From Halocafeteria seosinensis (Eukaryota; Sar; Bigyra; Bicosoecida): DNA of 58,029 nt. Made by a program: the position numbers and the translations under genes. The notes below the pieces were generated by a model, which had not been told where the DNA came from, did not search any database, and was given only the letters and a program-made list of their open reading frames with translations. Below, one piece after another: positions 45,892 through 55,545 of the stretch; position 1 is the stretch's first letter, and each line of letters opens with the position of its first letter. Location of the stretch: assembly GCA_001687465.1 (NCBI GenBank), contig LVLI01000437.1:1-58029 (forward strand). Direction: 5' to 3'.

Positions 45892-48800
45892 ATGGCAACG
45901 ATTCCGCCCGCGTTTGACTTGAACTCGTTGCTTAATGCAATAAAGCAGCAATTCAATCTCCCCCATTGGTACGGATTGAGTCGTCAGCAGAGGATCGAGT
46001 TAGGTAAGCGACGTTTCAACACGATTTGTTTCTTTGTATCACGACCAAAAGGTCATTCATTTTCCCATCCCGCGACAGAGCAACAATCGTCTCACCCATG
46101 CACTGCATCTCGGGGTGATGGAACATCCCTTATTCAGCAATTCGACGTGTCCAGAAAGCGGGGCTTGCGGAATAGATATTTTGCGTGGTCGACGAACGAT
46201 ACAAATCAGTGGCGATGGAGACTGGAAGCCTACTGCACTAATGATTCAATAAATGCTTTGTGTGATGTGTTTGGGACGAATCCGCGCAAGTTTGATACCT
46301 GCAAGGGCACCGGTAATAATATGTGGCTTCCAATATATTCGGAATATGACCTATATTTAGCTTGCATGCTAGCATTCATCGACGGCAACTCACGAATAAA
46401 GTTCCGCGTTGTGGTGCTTTCAAAGGTCCTCTCGAGAAAAGTTGGCTCGCTTCCCTCTGGGGAAAGCGGTCTAGCCTTTCCTTATGCCCCTTCTTCTGGT
46501 AGTGCGAACCTTTCTTGTAATGTCGCCCAGTTGACCGGCTCAGAGCAGCTTTACAGGGAGATTACCGACTACAAATCCCACGAAACAAATGAGAAGCCGA
46601 CGGGTATACATAATGTATCTTCGGGTACTCAAGTTGAGTCGCTGCGTACCTCTGCATCAAACATAGGCTCTGATACTTTGAGTCAACCTTCCCACGACCA
46701 GCCAGGGAGACGGCACGTGTCCCCGGTGTCGATGGAAGCAAATGAGGTTTATTCCACAGAGGGTTTGTCTAATCAATCTGCAGCTGGGGGTAACGTTCAC
46801 CCAGTTCCAACCGAAGCTCAGAGGCGGGAGCCCTCCAGGTCGGGTCGTCGTCCGTCTCGACAGCTTACCGTTGAGGATGCTATGCATAGAAGCAGGCGCG
46901 ATTCAGAAGGAAGTTCTGATATTGAGGCAGATGTGAGGACGTTAAATGACGTTAACAATGATTTGGGCCTGGATGAGTCCCCCGATAAAAAAGCGAAGCC
47001 TATCAGTGTCGATATGGCCGGTAAGGAGAAGTCTTTGTTTGGGCCCATTCCAAGCTTTGTTCTCTCTCCTGACGCAAAACAACGAATGTTGCTACAACAG
47101 AAGGACTCACAATTACAAGGAATGACCCGTGCCAAATCCCAGCTTCTGACGCAGATAGACAGGTCGCTGTCGGTCGAAGATGGTCGTGGGGAACCTGATT
47201 TGAACAAGAAGCTAACGAGGAATGCGTCGTGGGGTTCGCTTCGTTATGCTGCCAAGGCGGTCATGAGACCAGTTTCGAGAAAGAAAAAGAGCAACACAGA
47301 AACGGACAGAACCGCCGGATCGGGCATCGCCAACAGATCTTCTTGTCGACGTTTCTCACGTCTCTCTTTAGACACTGAGAACAACGATGATGATAGTGGC
47401 GTAGCAACCTCTCCAAAGCCTGCGGATGAGACTCATTCCGCAGATCATAGTTCTTACAGCTTTGTGCCGCCAAATGCAACGGATCGTTGTTGGACGACTG
47501 AAGCTGATCGTCATTCATCTCTTGGAGGAGCTACAGCGAAAGTTGCTACAACTGCTGTCCCACAGACCCCCGGTTCGCCTTTTCCCGACCTTTTCGAACC
47601 TGATGCACCCAGTAATGTCCCTGTTTTCGAGCATTCCGCCAATGAAGCCGCTGAAAGTTTAGAGCTGCGCAATATGCCTACTGTTCAACAAGCCTCTGCG
47701 CTGTGTCAGCATTTTCACAAGGAAACACTTGAGACGACTCCTGCGCAAGAAAAGGAAATGACCCCAGAGTCTTTCAGCGAGCAGACTCTAGGGGATAGAC
47801 CTATGGATAGCGTATCTGACACGGAAGAGAAGTTAAATGCAACTGATTCCTACAAGGCTCGTGTATCGTATGTATCCTCGGAAAATGCTTCCAGCGCGCG
47901 ACATGGACACCAAGTTAGAATTAGGCAAAATGTTGCCGGACCAATAATGGACCATCCTGAAGAGAACGTCAAAGAGTATAGCGATGAGCGCAACATGTTC
48001 GGTGGTTTAAGTGGACATCCTGTACACATATCTCTTTCAGAAAGCACTGGGGGTGATGTGTTGTGTTGGCCGGGTCGTCAGTCTCGAGAGGTTTTGCCTA
48101 CTCCAACGGCCCCCAACACTGACGCGGCTACAGAGGGATCTAGTTCACCGATGCCGGTACGCACGGTGTCAACAAACAACAGTGGTTTTGTCGCATCTCG
48201 GCCTGTTCGATACAGCAGACCACGAGACGACGGCGACACCAGGGAAAAAGCAGAAATTTCAGAACCCTTTCTCGGGTTAGTTGAACAAAGTAACCTGCTC
48301 TCCGCCAGCGAGCGGCCCGCATATCCTGCCCCTAAGCGACTGAAAGTGAAGGCGACAAAGTCCCGATTAAGCAGCTCCGGCAAGAGTCAAAACGTAGCTG
48401 CTCCTTACTTACACAAACAACGGGGACACGATCATTTGCATTCTCTTGACCAACGGAAACAATCCGAAGGACATCTGCCTGAAGGCCAAGTTTCCCCAGA
48501 AACCAGTGACGTACCAGAGTCCTCCATGGTGCGTCCCTGGTCGCCTGAATCCCGAGGCCAGGAAAGGCAGCAGTTAGTCCTACGAAAACCGCAATCGAGA
48601 CGGAAATTAACTGCTATTCGGTTAGGTGCAGCGCAACCTGCTCCGGAGCCAGATGCCCCTGCGGTACCCAAATTCGAAAATCGCGTATATTCCACAACGC
48701 AGACGAAACACAAACGAGATGGCACCAACGGTATCAAGCGTAAACCTACCTGTGGAAACACTGGCACGCATGCGACATCTAATGAACGAGAAGCCCCTGG

Positions 48801-50025
48801 TGCTTGTGATAGGAGCTTACAGGTTGCATCAATGCAGTGGCAAGTAACACACACTGACGAGAAAAATAATGTTGTTTCCCGAGCACACGAGGCTGCTTCC
48901 AAGCCTGCACAAGTCGACCACCCCAGCGCTGGTGCCTCATTACATCCTAGTGCCTCTGAGGCGGAAACGGATACCGGCAACAAAGGGGATACGAAGTCCA
49001 TCGCAGTTCATCAAACTCATTATGAAGAAGTTCCTGCAGTTCCTGCTGCAGAAACGTCAACACAAGAGGATAATGTCAAGCAAAATGGAAGTACTCAGGA
49101 TTGGCACCAGCTGTCTCGGTTGGCGAGGCCTGAAGGAAAACACCCGACTTTGACAAGAAAGGTTACTCCTGAGAAACTTTTAGGATTGCCTCATCTTGTT
49201 TCGAAGAACGGTGGCAATCCTTCAGATCTAAAAGAAGACGTTATAGAGTACGAGTATGCGGCAGATGGAGAAAAACTCCCCATATCCACAGTTACGAATG
49301 AGTCCTCCCCGGGTTTTTCCTCGCCGATCCGATCGCAGCATGCTGCAGCAGCCCATGATTTAGAACGCGTTGCACATGAATTTGCACAAGGTGTTGGTAC
49401 GGAGAGTGCGGAGGAAGCAGACGCAAAGCACACTGACGACATCCGGGGAACGATGCAGACTCTCGAGTTCGACATACCTGATCAACCAAAAGAAAGCTCC
49501 AAAGCAAGCGGAGAAGGGGAAGCGTTGTCATACTCTTTAGGGGGTCAAATGTGTGGGGTTGGCGTGATGAGACAGAACAAAGAGCGTGCCAGTACTGATA
49601 CAAGGAAACGTACCTCGAAAAACCCGGCTGGCCTGTACCACTTTCTAGGAGAGCAACCAATGGAGAGGATTTATCAGAAGGCAGCGGACCGAGTAACACA
49701 GGAAACACATGAAAACCCGCAGGCTAAGGTAGACAACACTGTCACTTATGAAGAGTATCCAAGCAAGAAGCGGGGCGGAGACGTTCGTTTCGAACACATC
49801 AAGAAGAGGACTGCAGAAGGGAAGATGTTTTTCTCCCAAACGTCTGCTAGTTCTAGGTCATATCGTAGCCGCTTCCCTCAAACAGGTTTATCGGCGTCAC
49901 AAGCTCAATATTCTCTTGCTCGTCAACTTGAGTCCGCGGATGAAGAACCTAACGGTGATTCACATCAGCGTCCCAAATTTTCGCTCCGGAAAGTACGAGG
50001 AAACATTGTGAAGACACCAGGGTGA
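45892..50025 (+). CDS. Large, mostly disordered protein of unknown function
   Basis: The frame is open for 1377 codons. I propose one in-frame 75-nt intron, 46004-46078 (TTAG|GTAAGC...GCGACAG), leaving 1352 aa. It joins RQQRIEL to EQQSSHP in frame. The first ~170 residues look folded: PHWYGLSRQQRIEL, then RGLRNRYFAWSTND and RWRLEAYCTNDSINALCDVFG, with a hydrophobic segment YDLYLACMLAFIDG. The rest is rich in Ser, Glu, Lys and Pro, with many short basic clusters. The last ~130 residues (GLYHFLGEQPMERIYQKAAD, VTYEEYPSKKRGGD, MFFSQTSAS) regain a more conserved look. No family was recognised. The basic, disordered make-up suggests a nuclear or scaffold protein, which is weak inference. Confidence 0.7.
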   Translation: MATIPPAFDLNSLLNAIKQQFNLPHWYGLSRQQRIELGKRRFNTICFFVSRPKGHSFSHPATEQQSSHPCTASRGDGTSLIQQFDVSRKRGLRNRYFAWSTNDTNQWRWRLEAYCTNDSINALCDVFGTNPRKFDTCKGTGNNMWLPIYSEYDLYLACMLAFIDGNSRIKFRVVVLSKVLSRKVGSLPSGESGLAFPYAPSSGSANLSCNVAQLTGSEQLYREITDYKSHETNEKPTGIHNVSSGTQVESLRTSASNIGSDTLSQPSHDQPGRRHVSPVSMEANEVYSTEGLSNQSAAGGNVHPVPTEAQRREPSRSGRRPSRQLTVEDAMHRSRRDSEGSSDIEADVRTLNDVNNDLGLDESPDKKAKPISVDMAGKEKSLFGPIPSFVLSPDAKQRMLLQQKDSQLQGMTRAKSQLLTQIDRSLSVEDGRGEPDLNKKLTRNASWGSLRYAAKAVMRPVSRKKKSNTETDRTAGSGIANRSSCRRFSRLSLDTENNDDDSGVATSPKPADETHSADHSSYSFVPPNATDRCWTTEADRHSSLGGATAKVATTAVPQTPGSPFPDLFEPDAPSNVPVFEHSANEAAESLELRNMPTVQQASALCQHFHKETLETTPAQEKEMTPESFSEQTLGDRPMDSVSDTEEKLNATDSYKARVSYVSSENASSARHGHQVRIRQNVAGPIMDHPEENVKEYSDERNMFGGLSGHPVHISLSESTGGDVLCWPGRQSREVLPTPTAPNTDAATEGSSSPMPVRTVSTNNSGFVASRPVRYSRPRDDGDTREKAEISEPFLGLVEQSNLLSASERPAYPAPKRLKVKATKSRLSSSGKSQNVAAPYLHKQRGHDHLHSLDQRKQSEGHLPEGQVSPETSDVPESSMVRPWSPESRGQERQQLVLRKPQSRRKLTAIRLGAAQPAPEPDAPAVPKFENRVYSTTQTKHKRDGTNGIKRKPTCGNTGTHATSNEREAPGACDRSLQVASMQWQVTHTDEKNNVVSRAHEAASKPAQVDHPSAGASLHPSASEAETDTGNKGDTKSIAVHQTHYEEVPAVPAAETSTQEDNVKQNGSTQDWHQLSRLARPEGKHPTLTRKVTPEKLLGLPHLVSKNGGNPSDLKEDVIEYEYAADGEKLPISTVTNESSPGFSSPIRSQHAAAAHDLERVAHEFAQGVGTESAEEADAKHTDDIRGTMQTLEFDIPDQPKESSKASGEGEALSYSLGGQMCGVGVMRQNKERASTDTRKRTSKNPAGLYHFLGEQPMERIYQKAADRVTQETHENPQAKVDNTVTYEEYPSKKRGGDVRFEHIKKRTAEGKMFFSQTSASSRSYRSRFPQTGLSASQAQYSLARQLESADEEPNGDSHQRPKFSLRKVRGNIVKTPG

Positions 50026-50307
50026 CACCATCTCCCAGTCGATCCGGGCATGATGCAGATCTTGTCACATGGACAGGGTTGCGTGCCACGTTGCGCAACG
50101 TGAAACGTTCAACAAGAGAAGGATGTACTGTGGTATGACTCAGATCACGCGGTTCGCTCACCTGTCAGGCACAAAAAGCTGCTGCACCACGCACTAGGGT
50201 ACACCACAACCATACGGTAATACATCAAAAAGGCTGTTTTTGTTGGAAAAGTACCTTCCTTAATGACAAACCCCTACTTTACAGCCATTTGTTTCACCAC
50301 TACTGCT
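50026..50307. other. Convergent spacer
   Basis: 282 bp between the ends of two convergent genes. Nothing beyond 3' flanks was seen. Confidence 0.5.
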
Positions 50308-52362
50308 TTAGAAGTGTATCGATTCTAGGCTATGCAGGTTCGAGATACGAACAATGGCCACGGTTGGATTAAGGTCTTCAAGAGTGCAACCTCGGAACGC
50401 GTATTGCGTAACACTAAGTGGACGCGACGATTGACAACCACGTTCAATATCAGTGGCATTAGCAGTGATCGGTCCTGAGAGGAGTTTTGATGCATCCCAT
50501 TGCTCCTGAAAGTATTTAGGCTTCGTTTTAAGATAACGACGGATAAAACGGCGATGACAAGCCGCCGTCACCTCCTGCCAAGTCTCCGAACCAATTCCAA
50601 GGTCTGGCACTGTCGGGAGATCGCTAAGGCGGTCATATAGAACATCAAAAACAATGACAGCGGCGTCTGACTCCTGCTCGCATACTCTTCGATACGCACA
50701 TTGGAGGGCGTAGGTCAGATTTGGGGACGTGTAAAATGCCTGACCAAAATCTGAGCCACTAGTGAAGCAATCTGGCTCTATTCCATCTCTACAAATCTTG
50801 TCCGCCGACCAAATGTCTGTACCGTGGAAGAGGCGTACGCAACCACGAGGAAGGAGATCCAAAACGTTTTTTTCCATGGCAGTTGCGAGATCCTCAGTGT
50901 TTCCTTTTCTCTTTGTAGTCTTTTTCCGTGCGTCAATAACTGATATACAAACGCTCTGTCCACCGACGTTTTCCTGCGCGGAGGCATGTTGTTGGTTAGA
51001 AATTCTGTCGCCTGCAAGACAGCATGAAGCTACCGTCGGGCCGGAAGGGGGAAGTAGAGCATCCCTAAGCATCGAAAACAAACTAAAGCCAGGACTTCCA
51101 TAGTTTTTCCAAAAATTAAGTATGTTCCTCCACTTGTTGGCTTGCCAGTCAAGACTTTGCACCTTCGAGAAGATAAACTCATCGTTGGGTTCTCCATCTG
51201 ATAAAGCTGTGGTAAGCGTTCGTATAGCACCATCTACAAACGTACGCACCACAAACTCCGGAGACTGAGACGGGTCCAAACGAAAAATAGCTCGTAAAAA
51301 TGACTGTTTTCCAGAGTGGGAAAATAGCGGGAACACTCGACTGATGGTGGGGGCGACCGGTGGAATTTCTATAGACCCTTCTATCCTCATGCTGCGTCCG
51401 TATTGCGTAAAGAATTGAGATAAATGTTGTTCAGCCTTCTTATGCAGGGTTTTGTTCCAAGTCAGTAAAATGAAATTTGCATCTTTCAATGCTACAGCTG
51501 TCTCACTGTAATAAGTAATGCAAGGCAAACGTCTCTCGAGAGTCATCGCGGCGAATCTGCTCCATAACTCGGGGTCAAACTGTCCGCGAGGACCTAACAC
51601 ACGTGTTAGATCAACCTCATTGTTCTTCGACGAGGACAAAAACATAAATCTATATGGTAAAAGCCATTCGTGACATCGCCGTAGATGGAGTACTTGAGCA
51701 ACTGTATAGGCAAAGTGGGCTGCCGCCGCAGCATTTTCCAATTCTGGGCATTTATAAACAGTTACGTAAACTTCATCTCCTTCAGAAGGGACATTAATAG
51801 ACGGGTCCTGATCATACTGGCTTGATAAAGAGGTGATGGTTTTAGTAAAAGGCGGTTTGTGGTCTGGGTTCAGTCGCTGACTGAAATACGCCTCCACTGC
51901 AGCCGCTCCTAACTCGTCTCTTTTGAACTCTGTTGCAAGTTCTTCAGCATCCTCTTGAGATGAAGCGACGTTGCTAAAGTACAGCATCTCAGAACCCACA
52001 GTGACCTTAACAAATACTGCATCATCCACGATCAGACGGTGTAGACGAGGTAAAGAAACTGCAGACTCATATCGCTCAAGTGCGGCAGAACGAGCTGCTT
52101 TTTCAAGTTCAAACAGTCGCTCCTTATCCTTACAAAACGAAGCCACTACGTAAGACTTGATTTGTTCACGTGATAGCCTCAGAAGCCCGGTTAGCACAGA
52201 GTCAGTTTCGATGTTTGATGACTCCCCAGGCATGGTGCTGCCTTCGTTGACTGTACTTCTGCCTCCGAACTGCTGCAAAAACTCTAGGTCACCTGTGTCA
52301 AGGACATCGCTACCGTTAGCGTGTCGTTCAACAACGTCAGCGTATACGATAACGCTCCACAT
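50308..52362 (-). CDS. Protein with C-terminal DUF3990/PARP-like ADP-ribosyltransferase fold
   Basis: 684 aa from the ATG at 52362; the frame upstream is open but starts only from TTG and runs through a polypyrimidine tract. The N-terminal ~460 residues match nothing I know. They include a hydrophobic block at GDEVYVTVYKCPELENAA and a likely globular part to about residue 430. From about residue 515 comes VRLFHGTDIWSADKICRDGI, then DFGQAFYTSPNLTYAL, then AAVIVFDV and ETWQEVTAACHRR. This order (HGT, GI, DFG-x-x-FYT, then W-x-x-x-x-x-x-x-R) is that of DUF3990, an ADP-ribosyltransferase-like fold. The His of FHGT and Tyr of FYT fit an H-Y-type NAD site; the third catalytic residue was not identified. 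ADP-ribosylation activity is inference from fold. Confidence 0.7.
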   Translation of the reverse strand: MWSVIVYADVVERHANGSDVLDTGDLEFLQQFGGRSTVNEGSTMPGESSNIETDSVLTGLLRLSREQIKSYVVASFCKDKERLFELEKAARSAALERYESAVSLPRLHRLIVDDAVFVKVTVGSEMLYFSNVASSQEDAEELATEFKRDELGAAAVEAYFSQRLNPDHKPPFTKTITSLSSQYDQDPSINVPSEGDEVYVTVYKCPELENAAAAAHFAYTVAQVLHLRRCHEWLLPYRFMFLSSSKNNEVDLTRVLGPRGQFDPELWSRFAAMTLERRLPCITYYSETAVALKDANFILLTWNKTLHKKAEQHLSQFFTQYGRSMRIEGSIEIPPVAPTISRVFPLFSHSGKQSFLRAIFRLDPSQSPEFVVRTFVDGAIRTLTTALSDGEPNDEFIFSKVQSLDWQANKWRNILNFWKNYGSPGFSLFSMLRDALLPPSGPTVASCCLAGDRISNQQHASAQENVGGQSVCISVIDARKKTTKRKGNTEDLATAMEKNVLDLLPRGCVRLFHGTDIWSADKICRDGIEPDCFTSGSDFGQAFYTSPNLTYALQCAYRRVCEQESDAAVIVFDVLYDRLSDLPTVPDLGIGSETWQEVTAACHRRFIRRYLKTKPKYFQEQWDASKLLSGPITANATDIERGCQSSRPLSVTQYAFRGCTLEDLNPTVAIVRISNLHSLESIHF

Positions 52363-52763
52363 TAGGGATACTATTACTGGAGAAGGTAGAGGAAACAAAC
52401 GAAGTTTTTTTTCTTTTTTTTTTTCTTTTTTGTTTTCTCTCTGCAAGAACAGCGATTTTAAAATGTGTCAATCCTGGCAAGCGTCCGGTTTTCTTGAACA
52501 CTGCAGGTCTCTTGGTGTAGTAGAAAACTCAGACTTCTGTATCGGGCTGCTGGATGACCTGCTTTTTTGGTTTTTTGGTACCGCCACGACACTTTTTCGC
52601 TTTTTGTTGATTTCCCCCTTTTATTCAGTGTCAGTATAGAGTATCCGTATGGCGCTCTCGTGCAACAACAGAACTATCAATTCAGCTACAAACGTACAAA
52701 CAAGAACCGGTCAACTGCCCCAGGGGGACCTACAAAAAGAAATCGGACAAAGTATCCCGATGC
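52363..52763. other. 401-bp spacer with polypyrimidine tract
   Basis: It includes the T-rich tract 52405-52441 directly upstream of the DUF3990 gene (purine-rich on the coding strand). A CTTCTCCAG acceptor-like site lies just before the ATG, so a 5' untranslated intron is possible. No supported gene on the plus strand. Confidence 0.4.
52405..52441 (+). repeat. T-rich polypyrimidine tract
   Basis: Thirty-seven bases that are almost all T with a few C and one G. They lie in the 5' flank of the minus-strand DUF3990 gene. Confidence 0.8.
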
Positions 52764-53258
52764 TCAGTACCGGTATTCCGCACACACACACACAAATCCC
52801 GGGATGCGCTGTGAGTATCCCGGCGCCCTATCCGCAAATTCAACACCCTGCTTCTGAGAGCTCCCTCTGCTTGCAATTTGATAGATATAGCACTTGGGAC
52901 AGGTTTGAATCTTTCGTGTATCATCTTCTGAATGTTGCAGAATTTGCAAAAGTGCTTTTTCGCGGGACTCCCGTCGGAGAAGCCGTTGATGGTGCTCGAC
53001 TAAGTGCTGGTGGTCGATCAATGATGTCTGAATATCGACAAGGCCCCGTACTCTTGGATTCGTGCAATAGGATAAAACATGCCGCCAGACCTCTATTCGC
53101 TGCTGAACATACATCAAAGGTTGGCTGCAACAGGGACATTGTGGACATGCACTAGACCGGTACTTGCCTAACTGGGCGCTCAAGGATAGTCTACAACTTT
53201 CCACACCTCGTCCATTGCGACGTTTAAAGCCATCGTGATCAAAAAGCGGACTTACCAA
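52764..53258 (-). CDS. Doubtful small zinc-ribbon-like ORF
   Basis: The minus-strand frame is open for 164 codons. The ATG of MYVQQRIEVW at 53114 is the first convincing start; the frame upstream has no ATG. The middle reads like real protein: CPQCPCCSQPLMYVQQ followed by amphipathic helices up to LLQILQHSED, then a second Cys pair, CPKC. The paired CxxC motifs could bind zinc. The end runs through a CA microsatellite (VCVC), so the true 3' exon may differ. A plus-strand ORF (52649-53155) overlaps it and looks less protein-like. No family was recognised. Confidence 0.3.
   Translation of the reverse strand: MVSPLFDHDGFKRRNGRGVESCRLSLSAQLGKYRSSACPQCPCCSQPLMYVQQRIEVWRHVLSYCTNPRVRGLVDIQTSLIDHQHLVEHHQRLLRRESREKALLQILQHSEDDTRKIQTCPKCYIYQIASRGSSQKQGVEFADRAPGYSQRIPGFVCVCAEYRY
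52781..52795 (+). repeat. CA dinucleotide repeat
   Basis: About seven CA units. Confidence 0.8.
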
Positions 53259-53723
53259 AGGCGTTCAAACTTTCCAAGCGTACAGTATTGCAGTATCCTC
53301 AGCCGCTATCAACTCCACTGTTTTGAGATTGCATTTTCTGACCGACGTTCAAAAACAGGTTGCGACCTGGTGTGGCTCCGGTGTGGGCCCCCATGGGGCC
53401 CATGCCCACACCACCCGGCTACCCCCGCACGGTGCCGCACCAGACACCACCCGCCACACCAGTCGGTCTCTGCTACAACCTGTGCAGTGTGATCCGGGCG
53501 GAGAGCCCGGTCCGATTTGCCAGGCCTCAGTTTTGTTTCTGGTTCAATAGACTCTATTGGCGTTGATGTGTAGCAGTTCGATCGTGGTGTGTAAAACCAA
53601 GACAGTGTGTTATTTTGTTTTTTTCTGCTGTTGCCTAACCTTATTATATTATACCTTGCATAACAGGAACCTTTTTTTCTGTTTTCTTTGTTTCCTTTTT
53701 GTTTGGGCTTTATACACAAGAGA
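53259..53723. other. Spacer upstream of the 179-aa gene
   Basis: This includes a GC-rich, proline-coding stretch (53380-53470; plus-frame reading PMGPMPTPPGYPRTVPHQTP) that could be a stray upstream exon, though no clean splice pair links it to a neighbour. It is followed by a T-rich run ending just before the ATG at 53724. A TACAGTA motif lies at 53281. Confidence 0.35.
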
Positions 53724-54263
53724 ATGGCGGATAATCAAGCATCCGCTTGCCAGGGAAACAATGGACCTGCTGATGAAACTGCTCCTGGCGGGCCCATGGA
53801 TGATCCTGGGAAAAATAGACCGGCTTCTATTTCTCCCAATGAGTCTGATACCAAACGCAGCGAAACACAAGGCGACAGCAAGCATCACCAAGGGGAACAG
53901 CAAAATGAACGCCAAAGCTCCCCCGACAAGGACGAAAAAGGGGATTCTCTGAAACACCGGCTACTCGAATGGTTGGACGATTACATCCAACGCAAGGAAT
54001 TGACGGTGTCTGATGCCTGGAAACAGCGCATCCAGAAAGAGATCGAGGAAAGCCAGGATTTTAGCGAACACCCTTTTGATAGCAAAGACGAGCTCAAGAA
54101 CGCGTGTGTCGTCAAGATGTCTCCCGACGACGCTACCGCCGTCGTAACCTATATTGGAGGGGCCATGTATGCGTGGTTGCAAAGGCAGGGAGCTGGTAAG
54201 TGGGAGCATCTTACAGTGGTTACCAATAATACGCACAAGAAGGGATGGAACAGGGTGTTCTGA
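53724..54263 (+). CDS. Small hydrophilic protein of unknown function
   Basis: 179 aa from ATG 53724 (MADNQAS), the first good ATG after a T-rich leader. The first ~85 residues are disordered and charged (Gln, Asp, Lys, Pro). The rest looks folded: HRLLEWLDDYIQRKELTVSD, an amphipathic helix, then a compact domain with PDDATAVVTYIGGAMYAWLQ and KWEHLTVVTNNTHKKGWNRVF, which ends at the stop. The size and pattern recall a small alpha/beta domain such as a light chain or adaptor, but I do not recognise it. A donor-like GGTAAGTGGG inside the last third means the 3' end may be spliced instead. Confidence 0.5.
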   Translation: MADNQASACQGNNGPADETAPGGPMDDPGKNRPASISPNESDTKRSETQGDSKHHQGEQQNERQSSPDKDEKGDSLKHRLLEWLDDYIQRKELTVSDAWKQRIQKEIEESQDFSEHPFDSKDELKNACVVKMSPDDATAVVTYIGGAMYAWLQRQGAGKWEHLTVVTNNTHKKGWNRVF

Positions 54264-55223
54264 TGTAGCCAAATTACGCGGAAACAATGATATCCTTTGC
54301 AAGTAAAGGGATGGGCAGCTAAGGGGTTCGATCCCTACACACTTACCTTTTCTGTCGCGCCGGTGTGCCTTCTCCTGCTTCAAGACAGGGTGATGTCCTC
54401 ATGGTGTGCGTCGCACGAGCCAACCTGAAATCGCTGACCCAGAGAAAAGTAGCAAAGGCTGATATCACCGTAGCAAGTAAAGTGTGTTGAGGCAGATCTG
54501 AGTGAATCAGGCCTGCCAAATGCATATGCAAACGACGTCAGTTAACGCGCGTAGCTTTAAGACAATTACCCAATGCACATCGTTGTCAAACTTCGTTGCA
54601 CTAAAGCGCGAGTCGTCTCCGAAATCTGAGTGATTGTGAGGCAGGAGCTCATTTCCGAGTTAATCTCTCACCAGTCCGACTGAATTGGCCTCGCTCACCA
54701 CTACATACAAGGGCACAACATTGGGATGAGTTATAGATACGCAGGGCTAGCATTCCAGGAGAGTCGCCGCCGGCAACCAAGGGCAGCGTCTGTAAGAACT
54801 GAAGCCAAACATTACGTCTCACTGCTGCTACAGGTGTCGCCATTGTTACTGCTACTAAGTCGCCGACACCGCATCATAGTCCACCCATTCCGGGAAAGCT
54901 ATAAGCGGGCTAGACCTACTGTTGGTGCTACTCGAGGACGAGGCTACATCTGTTCATTTGACGTTTCTCCCGTGGCTTTTTAATTCGCAGAATTATTTGC
55001 ATCAGTCCGAAAATAACCCGTGGACACAGTGAGGGTTGGACGCTACAGTCTGCAACTACTGAGTCCAACAAAGCCGAGCTTCATGTGCCTTCCAGATAAG
55101 TTGAAAGGCTCAGTGCGGATGAGCTTGTATCATATGCATTAATTAAGAGTCAGAAGTGCTGTTGGGTACATACTTAATTTAGGTAAGATTGTTAAACTTT
55201 GAGTCCCGCTACTGCAAAAAATT
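54264..55223. other. Gene-free 960-bp spacer
   Basis: Only short ORFs without domain signal. GGGGTTCGATCCCTA at about 54323 resembles a tRNA T-arm, but the stem offsets do not pair and no acceptor stem is seen. Nothing else was found. Confidence 0.5.
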
Positions 55224-55301
55224 TCACTCATTAACTATATTGGGCTACGCCTCCACATTTCTCTTGATTCATTCCTTAAAATGCTTTGCCAAACATCTTC
55301 A
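55224..55301 (-). repeat. Inverted repeat A, left arm (relic 3' flank of a GLUG gene)
   Basis: 78 nt, reverse complement of 57667-57744 with about five mismatches. It starts (on the minus strand) at a stop codon, exactly as the right arm starts at the stop of the intact GLUG gene. Confidence 0.95.
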
Positions 55302-55440
55302 ATTTTTTACCGTGCGCTTGGGTCTTTGAGCAGGCAGTACAAAGTACTACTTTGGTTTCCATCAATGATGCCAAGACTCCACTAATCCTTCGGAAGCTTG
55401 CTCGCCGGTTGAGGACGGAGTGATAGGGGGTCTACGACAA
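55299..55440 (-). pseudogene. Antisense 3' fragment of a second GLUG-family gene
   Basis: On the minus strand 55340-55299 reads VLPAQRPKRTVKN then stop, against VLPAQRRKRTVKG then stop at the end of the intact gene: 11 of 13 residues match. Just upstream, TGGAAACCAAAG aligns with TGGTAAACCAAAGG of the intact gene. A 12-nt deletion and an in-frame TAG then break the frame. Further upstream the similarity fades through a Ser/Thr/Glu-coding stretch to about 55440. It is therefore a decayed, inverted and truncated copy lying head-side-out next to the intact gene. Confidence 0.85.
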
Positions 55441-55545
55441 CCTGGCAGACTCTGTGTTTCCTATTCCATCCAAGCATTAAAGCGCGTTTCAAGCATGAAG
55501 AACCGTCAGCCGAAGGAAGACTGCGCCGTCTGAGAACAACAACGT

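Noticed and set aside
52649-53155. 168-codon plus-strand ORF
   Set aside because: It runs through a CA microsatellite and opposes a minus-strand frame with paired CxxC motifs that looks more protein-like.
53360-53566. Proline-rich ORF as a separate gene
   Set aside because: It is only 68 codons, GC-skewed, and has no clear splice partner; kept only as a note in the spacer entry.
54290-54345. tRNA-like T-arm GGGGTTCGATCCCTA
   Set aside because: With the canonical TTCGATC loop the stem does not pair, and no acceptor or anticodon stem could be placed on either strand.
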